From an uncultured Blautia sp. (lineage in GTDB: Bacteria; Bacillota; Clostridia; Lachnospirales; Lachnospiraceae), in assembly GCA_946629475.1 (NCBI GenBank), contig CAMOXX010000178.1, positions 1 to 5,329 on the forward strand: DNA of 5,329 bases. Direction: 5' to 3'. The notes beneath the pieces are model-generated. The model was not told where the DNA came from. It worked only from the letters and a program-made list of their open reading frames with translations, and did not search any database. Position 1 is the stretch's first letter. Each line of letters opens with the position of its first letter. The translations under genes were made by a program, and so were the position numbers. Shown piece by piece: positions 1 to 5,068 of this stretch.

Positions 1-671
1 CGGACGGCGACAGGGATTTCTCGTTCTACCGAAATCCCGGAGCTGACATGATGCTCAGCAAGGAGGACGTGCAGGAGGATCTGATCCGGGATTCCCGCAT
101 TTTCCATTTTGGAACCCTCTCCTCCACCCACGAAGGCTGCCGCGAGGCAACCCGCTATGCCATCGATATCGCAAAGCAGGCCGGATGCATCATCAGCTTT
201 GACCCGAATCTGCGTCCGCCGCTCTGGAAAAATCTGGACGATGCCAAAGCCGAAATCGAATACGGCATGTCCAAATGCGATATTCTGAAAATCTCGGACA
301 ATGAAGTCGAATTCATGTGCGGAACCACTGATTACGATGAAGGCGCACGCATGCTGCAGGAAAAATTCCATATCCCGCTGATCATGATCACCCTCGGGAA
401 GGACGGAAGCCGCGCATATTACAAGGATATCCGGGCGGAGGGACGGCCTTTCCTCTCTGACAAAACGATCGAAACGACTGGCGCCGGCGATACGTTCTGC
501 GGCAGCTCCCTGAATTTCATCCTGGAAAACGGGCTGGAAAACCTTACGGAAGAAAAGCTGACAGAGATGCTGACCTTTGCGAACGCAGCCGCTTCCCTTG
601 TCACAACACGAAAAGGCGCGCTCCGCGTCATGCCGGCAAAGGACGAGGTTCTCGCCTATATCAGCGACTGA
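1..671 (+). CDS. PfkB-family carbohydrate kinase, probably fructokinase (5' truncated by the window edge)
   Basis: A cytoplasmic sugar kinase that transfers the ATP gamma-phosphate to a sugar, most likely fructose to fructose-6-phosphate. The reading frame is already open at base 3 and gives 222 residues. Full-length members have about 315, so roughly the first 95, with the N-terminal glycine motif, lie outside. The fragment begins DGDRDFSFYRNPGADMML, a stretch typical of fructokinases, so the ATG at 48 is internal and not the start. Further family marks are SFDPNLRPPLW (bases about 195-227), KISDNEVEF, MITLGKDGS, and the PfkB signature 2 TGAGDTFCG, whose GAGD aspartate (bases 489-491) is the catalytic base. 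The C-terminal helix FANAAASLVTTRKGA is also usual. The gene ends with TGA followed at once by in-frame TAA. Converging genes and a terminator follow. Family assignment is secure; fructose specificity is inferred, and another PfkB substrate such as 2-keto-3-deoxygluconate is possible. Confidence 0.9.
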   Translation, partial: DGDRDFSFYRNPGADMMLSKEDVQEDLIRDSRIFHFGTLSSTHEGCREATRYAIDIAKQAGCIISFDPNLRPPLWKNLDDAKAEIEYGMSKCDILKISDNEVEFMCGTTDYDEGARMLQEKFHIPLIMITLGKDGSRAYYKDIRAEGRPFLSDKTIETTGAGDTFCGSSLNFILENGLENLTEEKLTEMLTFANAAASLVTTRKGALRVMPAKDEVLAYISD

Positions 672-799
672 TAAGCCGCTGTGCCGAATGCCTGCAGACC
701 GGGCTTATAAAAAGGCAGTCCTCTTTATCTCAGTGTGATAAGCCCCCACTTTTAAGCGGCGGGGCCAAGTCTCGCGAGCAGATCCTGAATTCCACGGAT
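672..799. other. Non-coding stretch with competing inverted repeats
   Basis: No gene is seen here. The segment is dense in short complementary blocks. ATAAGCC at 671-677 can pair with GGCTTAT at 702-708, but 701-708 (GGGCTTAT) can instead pair over 8 bp with ATAAGCCC at 738-745, so the two hairpins exclude each other. GCCGCT at 675-680 matches AGCGGC at 755-760. GCCCC at 742-746 matches GGGGC at 761-765. CTCGCGAG at 771-778 is a perfect palindrome, and GATCC at 781-785 pairs with GGATC at 796-800. The block AAGCCCCCACTTTTAAG followed by a GGGG run resembles the subterminal hairpins of IS200/IS605-type elements, but its right arm is imperfect. It may be an element relic, a folded 3' UTR or a small RNA; I cannot decide which. 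Confidence 0.35.
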
Positions 800-860
800 C
801 GAAAAAAGACGGCGGTCCGCATCCTGCATACAACAGGGTACGGACCGCCGTCTTTTTTCG
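800..860. terminator. Bidirectional intrinsic terminator between the kinase and serA
   Basis: A 20-bp perfect inverted repeat pairs 800-819 with 841-860. Its core is GACGGCGGTCCG against CGGACCGCCGTC, flanked by six A on the left and six T on the right. The 21-nt loop contains a second stem, 821-826 with 834-839 (one G-U pair), around a 7-nt loop; only the 820/840 pair is mismatched. Either strand therefore yields a GC-rich hairpin ending in a U run. Placed between convergent genes, it should stop transcripts from the kinase (+) and from serA (-). Confidence 0.93.
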
Positions 861-966
861 TCTTCAGCACCTTTTCATATGGAATACTCTGCATTCCTCA
901 CGGGGTGCGGAATATTTTTGCAGCCTTGCGGAACATTATAGTCAGCGTCAGTTTACATTACTATAA
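861..966. other. Non-coding spacer downstream of serA
   Basis: No gene is seen here. It becomes the 3' UTR of the serA transcript before the terminator. ATTATAGT at 935-942 pairs perfectly with ACTATAAT at 960-967, making an AT-rich hairpin whose arm reaches the first base of the serA stop triplet. On the + strand a weaker hairpin (893-897 with 909-913, plus three inner pairs) is followed by ATATTTTT, a possible backup terminator for leftover rightward transcription. Both are minor and unproven. Confidence 0.35.
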
Positions 967-2130
967 TCACTTGACAACTCTTACTCTGGAAACGCCGTCC
1001 AACGCAGCGAGTGCGTCGAGCGCCTCACGGGAGGCCGCGCTCTCAAGGTCGATCAGAGTGTAGGCGAACTCGCCCTTGCTCTTGTTGGTCATATCCGCGA
1101 TATTTACGCCCTCCATACCAAGCACATGCGTCAGCTGTCCGAGCATGTTCGGGATGTTTTTGTGGGTGATCGCGATTCTTCCCACCGTCACGCATGTTCC
1201 CATGCTGCAGTCCGGGAAGTTTACGGAATGTGTTATATTTCCGTTTTCCATAAAGTCGCGGATTTCCTTCACTGCCATCACTGCGCAGTTCTCCTCGGAT
1301 TCCTCCGTGGACGCGCCGAGATGCGGTGTCACAAGGATGCCCTCACGCCCTGCGACTGTCGGATTCGCAAAGTCTGTCACATATTTCTTAACCTTGCCGG
1401 ATGTCAGCGCTTCGATCAGAGCCTCTTCATCCACCAGGAGATCACGGGCAAAGTTGAGAAGCACTACGCCGTCCTTCATCTTCGCGAACGCGTCGGCGTT
1501 GATCATCCCTCGGGTACTGTCTAGAAGCGGAACATGGATCGTGATATAGTCGCACTGGGTCAGGATCTCATCCAGCGTTTTGCTGTGATGGATCGTTCTG
1601 GAAAGGTTCCAGGCCGCATCGATCGAGATATACGGATCATATCCATATACATCCATTCCAAGAGAAGCGCCTGCGTTGGCTACCATGGAACCGATCGCGC
1701 CAAGGCCGATGATTCCAAGCTTCTTACCGGCGATCTCACAGCCCGCGAACTGTTTTTTCTGCTTCTCTGCCAGCTTGCCGATCTCGTCGTTGTCCTTCTG
1801 CTGGGCAACCCACTCGATTCCGCCCACGATATCCCTGGACGCCAGAAGCATTCCGGCAATCACAAGCTCCTTTACACCGTTGGCATTCGCGCCGGGTGTA
1901 TTGAAAACGACGATTCCTTTTTCAGCGTATTCTTTGACGGGGATGTTGTTGACCCCGGCTCCTGCCCTGGCAACCGCGCAGAGCTTTTCCGGTACGGCAA
2001 GATCATGCATCTTCGCGCTTCGTACAAGGACCGCTTCGGCATCATCGAGGGAATCTACCTGGCGGTATTCCTCCGGAAAGTTGTTCAGGCCGTTTTCCGA
2101 AATCGGGTTGAGGCAATGATACTGATACAT
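967..2130 (-). CDS. serA: D-3-phosphoglycerate dehydrogenase with C-terminal ACT domain
   Basis: Oxidises 3-phosphoglycerate to 3-phosphohydroxypyruvate with NAD, the first committed step of serine synthesis, in the cytoplasm. The 387-residue protein has the D-2-hydroxyacid dehydrogenase layout: an N-terminal substrate-domain half, the linker NTPGANANGVKELV (77-90), a Rossmann domain with GLGAIG (142-147) and D165 at the end of the next strand, and HVPLLDSTRGMIN (199-211). The catalytic arginine is R229 in NFARDLLVDEEAL and the catalytic histidine H270 in TPHLGAST. Residues about 318-387 form an ACT domain (HKNIPNMLGQLTHVLGMEGVNI), which in this family usually senses serine, so feedback inhibition is likely but not shown. 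There is no extra intervening domain, so this is the short type. The segment that normally supplies the catalytic Glu reads DFANPTVAGREG, with Pro or Asn where Glu is expected. The start overlaps the serC stop (TGATG) and has a GGAGGAG site 8 nt upstream. Confidence 0.95.
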   Translation of the reverse strand: MYQYHCLNPISENGLNNFPEEYRQVDSLDDAEAVLVRSAKMHDLAVPEKLCAVARAGAGVNNIPVKEYAEKGIVVFNTPGANANGVKELVIAGMLLASRDIVGGIEWVAQQKDNDEIGKLAEKQKKQFAGCEIAGKKLGIIGLGAIGSMVANAGASLGMDVYGYDPYISIDAAWNLSRTIHHSKTLDEILTQCDYITIHVPLLDSTRGMINADAFAKMKDGVVLLNFARDLLVDEEALIEALTSGKVKKYVTDFANPTVAGREGILVTPHLGASTEESEENCAVMAVKEIRDFMENGNITHSVNFPDCSMGTCVTVGRIAITHKNIPNMLGQLTHVLGMEGVNIADMTNKSKGEFAYTLIDLESAASREALDALAALDGVSRVRVVK

Positions 2131-3212
2131 CAGGCATTCTCCTCCTCAAATTTTTTCATAAACGCAACCAGCTTCTCAACGCCTTCCTTCGGCATTGCAT
2201 TGTAGATGCTGGCGCGCATTCCGCCGACGGTACGGTGGCCTTTCAGGTTGACCAGTCCGCAGGCAGCTGCTTCCTTCACGAACTTCGCGTCCATCTCCTT
2301 GTCACCGGTCACAAACGGTACATTCATGAGGGAACGGTCCTCCGGAACCACAGTACCCTTGAAGAGGCGGCTCTGATCCAGGAAATCATAGAGGATTTTT
2401 GCCTTCTCCTCGTTGCGTTTCTGCATCTCGGAAAGTCCGCCCATCGCCTTCAGCCATTTGAACACCTTGCCGCACACATAGATGCAGTAAGCATTCGGTG
2501 TATTGTAGAGGCTTCCCGCATCCGCATGGGTCTTATAGGTGAGCATCGTCGGTGTTCCGGGAAGCACATCCTCAGTGATCAGGTCCTCGCGGATGATCAC
2601 GATGACCATGCCGGCCGGTCCGATATTCTTCTGCACTCCGCCGTAGATGATGCCGTATTTTGTCACATCAACCGGCTCGGAGAGGAAGCACGAAGAGACA
2701 TCCGCAACGAGTGTTTTTCCCTTTGTGTTGGGAAGCGTGTGGAATTTTGTCCCGTAGATTGTGTTGTTTTCACAGATATATACATAGTCGGCATCCGGAC
2801 TGATCGGAAGATCACTGCAGTCCGGGATGTAGGTAAAGGTCTTGTCCTCGGAGGATGCGATTTTGTTGGCTTTTCCGAATTTCTGCGCTTCCTGGTACGC
2901 TTTCTTCGCCCACTGTCCGGTGACGATAAAATCAGCGACGCGGTTTTTCATCAGGTTCATCGGGATCATCGCAAACTGCTGCGAAGCGCCGCCCTGAAGG
3001 AAAAGCACTTTGTAGTTGTCCGGAATGTTCATAAGATCCCTGAGATCCTTTTCCGCCTCATCGATGATTGTCTGGAAAGCAGCGCTGCGGTGGCTCATCT
3101 CCATAACCGACATTCCGGTTCCGTTGTAGTCCATCATCTCGCTGGCTACTTCTTCGAGAACAGCCTCCGGCAGTACGGCCGGACCTGCAGAAAAATTATA
3201 CACTCTACTCAT
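2130..3212 (-). CDS. serC: Phosphoserine aminotransferase
   Basis: A PLP-dependent class V aminotransferase that converts 3-phosphohydroxypyruvate and glutamate to phosphoserine and 2-oxoglutarate, step two of serine synthesis; family members may also serve pyridoxal phosphate synthesis. The 360 residues match the usual family length and are intact. It opens with the family hallmark VYNFSAGPAVLP (4-15). H41 and R42 in EMSHRS, the GGASQQF phosphate-binding turn (74-80), W101 that stacks on PLP, D171 in ADVSSCFLS, and the Schiff-base lysine K195 in GGVQKNIGPAG are all present. GHRTVGGMRASIYNAMP (325-341) supplies the C-terminal substrate arginines. The motif usually read as NTPPTF is NTPNAY here (237-242). 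The ATG has a GAGGAGGA site (3221-3228) at 8 nt spacing. It begins 59 nt after yajC with no terminator between them, and its stop overlaps the serA start, so yajC, serC and serA are probably one transcript. Confidence 0.96.
   Translation of the reverse strand: MSRVYNFSAGPAVLPEAVLEEVASEMMDYNGTGMSVMEMSHRSAAFQTIIDEAEKDLRDLMNIPDNYKVLFLQGGASQQFAMIPMNLMKNRVADFIVTGQWAKKAYQEAQKFGKANKIASSEDKTFTYIPDCSDLPISPDADYVYICENNTIYGTKFHTLPNTKGKTLVADVSSCFLSEPVDVTKYGIIYGGVQKNIGPAGMVIVIIREDLITEDVLPGTPTMLTYKTHADAGSLYNTPNAYCIYVCGKVFKWLKAMGGLSEMQKRNEEKAKILYDFLDQSRLFKGTVVPEDRSLMNVPFVTGDKEMDAKFVKEAAACGLVNLKGHRTVGGMRASIYNAMPKEGVEKLVAFMKKFEEENA
2139..2145 (-). promoter_or_regulatory. Ribosome binding site of serA, inside the end of serC
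   Basis: GGAGGAG lies 8 nt before the serA ATG and is part of the last serC codons. With the one-base TGATG overlap at 2128-2132, it fixes the serA start and implies translational coupling of the two enzymes. Confidence 0.85.
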
Positions 3213-3271
3213 GGTTTATATCCTCCTCAAAATAATATCCTGTCTGTTTAATGCCTTGCCGTCGTCCGCCC

Positions 3272-3607
3272 TTATGCCTGCTCAGCGGATGCCTGCTCCG
3301 GCTTTTCCACCTCCGCGATTGCCTGCTTGCGCATGGGGATCCGGCAGTTCTTGTTGCTGCCGAACTCGACGATCACGTCTTCGTCGGTCATATCAATGAT
3401 AACGCCGTAAAAGCCGCCGGTCGTTACAACGCTGTCGCCGACTTCCATCTGGCTCAGCATCGCCTGCATTTTTTTCTGTTCCTTCCTCTGCGGACGGATC
3501 ATCAGGAAATACATGATTCCGAACAGTACCACCATCCAGATAATCGTAAATCCAATTCCGCCGGCACCTGCCATCGCGTCCGTGCCGCTCGCCAAAATCA
3601 TTGTCAT
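3272..3607 (-). CDS. yajC: Preprotein translocase subunit YajC
   Basis: A small inner-membrane accessory subunit of the Sec translocon, which in E. coli associates with SecD and SecF. The 111-residue protein has a short N-terminal tail, one membrane segment at about 18-37 (GFTIIWMVVLFGIMYFLMI), and then the family hallmark FLMIRPQRKEQKK (34-46). The cytoplasmic part holds VGDSVVTTGGFYGVI (56-70) and DEDVIVEFGSNKNCRIPMRKQAI, as usual for YajC. The tail is acidic and rich in Ala and Gln. The ATG at 3605-3607 is preferred to the second Met codon two codons on, because an AGGAGGA site (3614-3620) sits 6-7 nt before it. It follows tgt, a common pairing, but the secD/secF genes expected next are replaced by serC and serA. 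A promoter in the 112-nt gap after tgt can drive it. Confidence 0.95.
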   Translation of the reverse strand: MTMILASGTDAMAGAGGIGFTIIWMVVLFGIMYFLMIRPQRKEQKKMQAMLSQMEVGDSVVTTGGFYGVIIDMTDEDVIVEFGSNKNCRIPMRKQAIAEVEKPEQASAEQA

Positions 3608-3682
3608 CTCAAATCCTCCTGACTTTTCATTAATCCTTACTGTTGTGCGTTAAACCAGCAGTGAACAGCAACACCGAAACAT

Positions 3683-3711
3683 ATCTTACACAAAAACCCG
3701 CTATTCTTCAA
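3683..3711 (-). promoter_or_regulatory. Promoter for yajC-serC-serA
   Basis: On the minus strand, TTGAAG (3706-3711) and TAAGAT (3683-3688) are separated by exactly 17 nt, a good sigma-A-type pair (4 of 6 and 5 of 6 consensus bases). The -35 box lies just after the tgt stop. The start would fall near 3676, leaving a leader of about 70 nt before yajC. No riboswitch or T-box could be recognised in that leader. Confidence 0.6.
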
Positions 3712-3719
3712 GTGCTTTT

Positions 3720-4877
3720 TCAATTTTTAACAGGGTGGTTGATCTTTCCCTCCTCATAGCCCGCGAGCCGCTGCTTTTTGTACTCCGCAAACCTCCCCTC
3801 ATCCAGAGCTGCCCGGATCTCCTCCATGAGGTGATTATAATAGTAAAGATTGTGCAGAACGCAGAGCCTCATCCCGAGCATTTCCTTCGCCTTGAACAGG
3901 TGGCGGATATATGCCCTGCTGTAATGCCTGCAGGCGGGACAGCCGCATCCTTCCTCGATCGGACGGTCGTCCAGCTCATACTGAGCATTCATAAGGTTCA
4001 GCTTTCCATGATTCGTGTAAACATGACCGTGACGGCCGTTGCGGCTGGGATACACACAGTCAAAAAAGTCGATTCCGCGCTCCACCCCCTCAAGAATATT
4101 CGACGGAGTGCCTACTCCCATCAGATAGGTCGGGCGGTCCTGCGGAAGATAAGGAACCGTCACATCCAGAATATGGTACATCTGTTCATGGGTCTCACCC
4201 ACGGCAAGGCCTCCGACCGCATAGCCCGGAAGATCAAGCTCCGCGATCCGTTTCGCGTGATCAATCCGGATGTCCTCGTAGACGGCTCCCTGATTGATCC
4301 CGAACAGCAGCTGTTCCCTGTTGATGGTGTCGGGAAGCTCCGAGAGTCTTTTCAGCTCATCCCGGCACCGGTACAGCCAGCGGGTCGTTCTCGCGACCGA
4401 CTGCTCCACATAGCTCCGGTCCGCCACGCTGGAAGGGCATTCATCGAACGCCATCGCGATGGTAGAGCCCAGATTCGACTGGATCCGCATGCTCTCCTCC
4501 GGCCCCATAAAAATACGGTGTCCGTCAATGTGTGACTGGAATGTCACTCCTTCCTCCCGGATTTTCCGGAGTCCGGCAAGCGAAAAAACCTGGAATCCGC
4601 CGGAATCTGTCAGAATCGGCCGGTCCCACACCATAAACTTATGAAGTCCGCCGAGTTTTTTTACCACCTCATCGCCGGGACGGACATGCAGATGATATGT
4701 GTTGGACAGCTCTACCTGGGTTCCGATCTCATAAAGATCCTCCGTGGATACAGCTCCCTTGATTGCGCCGGCTGTGCCGACATTCATAAAAACCGGTGTC
4801 TCGATCGTGCCGTGAACCGTATGAAACCTTCCCCGTTTTGCCCGGCCCTCCGTCCGGATCAATTCATATTCAGCCAT
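3720..4877 (-). CDS. tgt: tRNA-guanine transglycosylase (queuosine pathway)
   Basis: Exchanges guanine 34 in the anticodon of GUN-type tRNAs (Asp, Asn, His, Tyr) for the queuosine precursor preQ1. The 385 residues are the normal length for bacterial Tgt. By alignment to the Zymomonas enzyme as I remember it, general base D91 lies in TDSGGFQVFSL (90-100), nucleophile D273 in FFDCVYPSRNGRHGH (271-285), D145 in FDECP, and Q196 in INQGAVY. The zinc ligands are C311, C313, C316 (CGCPAC) and H342, with the expected spacing. The base-specificity positions are C147 and V226 (GGLAVGE), the bacterial preQ1 pattern rather than the queuine-type Val/Gly. The start has an AGGAG site (4887-4891) at 9 nt. 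queA and preQ1 synthesis genes are not in the window. It is first in the minus-strand gene group, read from its own promoter, with yajC next. Confidence 0.97.
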   Translation of the reverse strand: MAEYELIRTEGRAKRGRFHTVHGTIETPVFMNVGTAGAIKGAVSTEDLYEIGTQVELSNTYHLHVRPGDEVVKKLGGLHKFMVWDRPILTDSGGFQVFSLAGLRKIREEGVTFQSHIDGHRIFMGPEESMRIQSNLGSTIAMAFDECPSSVADRSYVEQSVARTTRWLYRCRDELKRLSELPDTINREQLLFGINQGAVYEDIRIDHAKRIAELDLPGYAVGGLAVGETHEQMYHILDVTVPYLPQDRPTYLMGVGTPSNILEGVERGIDFFDCVYPSRNGRHGHVYTNHGKLNLMNAQYELDDRPIEEGCGCPACRHYSRAYIRHLFKAKEMLGMRLCVLHNLYYYNHLMEEIRAALDEGRFAEYKKQRLAGYEEGKINHPVKN

Positions 4878-4917
4878 TTTCCTCTACTCCTGATAATTCA
4901 CATAATCTTATCTGACG

Positions 4918-4946
4918 AGTATACTCTGTTTTTTTTTGATTGTAAA
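4918..4946 (-). promoter_or_regulatory. Promoter for tgt
   Basis: On the minus strand, TTTACA (4941-4946) and TATACT (4918-4923) are 17 nt apart; each matches 5 of 6 sigma-A consensus bases. The predicted start near 4911 leaves a leader of about 34 nt. The spacer holds a run of nine identical bases (T on the + strand, 4929-4937). The divergent rightward promoter begins 13 nt beyond. Confidence 0.75.
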
Positions 4947-4958
4947 GCATCCCGGGCG

Positions 4959-4987
4959 TTGCCTTTTTTTCACGATTATCGTATAAT
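4959..4987 (+). promoter_or_regulatory. Promoter for the rightward activase gene
   Basis: TTGCCT (4959-4964) and a perfect TATAAT (4982-4987) are separated by 17 nt. The predicted start near 4994 gives a leader of about 75 nt. It is back to back with the tgt promoter, so a protein bound here could affect both genes. The spacer contains seven T (4964-4970, the first shared with the -35 box). Confidence 0.7.
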
Positions 4988-5031
4988 GGTTCATTAAGAC
5001 TTACATTTAATGGTTCATCAAGACTTATATT
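4984..5031 (+). repeat. Two-copy 24-bp tandem repeat at the promoter and start site
   Basis: Copies at 4984-5007 and 5008-5031 are identical at 22 of 24 positions; they differ at 4995/5019 (T/C) and 5004/5028 (C/T). Each starts TAATGGTTCAT and contains AAGACTTA; in the first copy TAAG and CTTA form a small dyad around one A. The first copy begins within the TATAAT box, and the second puts a TTTAAT at the equivalent place. It could be an operator pair or a simple duplication. Confidence 0.85.
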
Positions 5032-5048
5032 TTTTCAGCTTTTTTGCC

Positions 5049-5056
5049 AAAGGAGG
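5049..5056 (+). promoter_or_regulatory. Ribosome binding site of the rightward gene, with a long spacer
   Basis: AAAGGAGG is a full match to the 16S anti-Shine-Dalgarno sequence but stands 12 nt before the ATG, longer than the 6-9 nt seen for the other genes here. No ATG, GTG or TTG in the coding frame lies closer. The homology of the protein from its second or third residue supports the ATG at 5069. Confidence 0.75.
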
Positions 5057-5068
5057 CAGTATTTTTAC

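Noticed and set aside
48..671. ATG at 48 as the true start of the sugar kinase
   Set aside because: The same frame is open upstream to the window edge and encodes DGDRDFSFYRNPGAD, a conserved part of fructokinases, so the gene is truncated by the window and starts outside it.
1076..2205. Several + strand open frames of 130-223 codons opposite serA
   Set aside because: They are antisense to a clearly conserved enzyme, have cysteine/serine/histidine-rich compositions unlike real proteins, and lack convincing ribosome binding sites. They reflect the codon bias of serA.
2235..3251. 338-codon + strand open frame opposite serC
   Set aside because: It lies almost exactly within the antisense of serC, which has every family motif. 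The translation shows no domain I recognise, so it is a shadow frame despite its length.
3213..3271. Separate serC promoter using TATTAT at 3232-3237
   Set aside because: The 17-nt position upstream reads GGCAAG, a poor -35, and the start point would fall on the ribosome binding site. Readthrough from yajC is simpler.
3623..3719. T-box or serine-responsive leader upstream of yajC-serC-serA
   Set aside because: The leader of about 70 nt is too short for a T-box, and no T-box motif, leader peptide with serine codons, or terminator/antiterminator pair is visible.
3735..4535. 266-codon + strand open frame opposite tgt
   Set aside because: It is antisense to a fully conserved Tgt, with no recognisable motif.
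4878..4911. preQ1 riboswitch in the tgt leader
   Set aside because: The leader predicted from the promoter is only about 34 nt and lacks the preQ1-I hairpin, the C-rich loop and the A-rich tail that pairs back.
4892..4912. Dyad GATAA / TTATC around the tgt start site as an operator
   Set aside because: Only five bases per arm match, across an 11-base AT-rich gap. This is expected by chance in such sequence.
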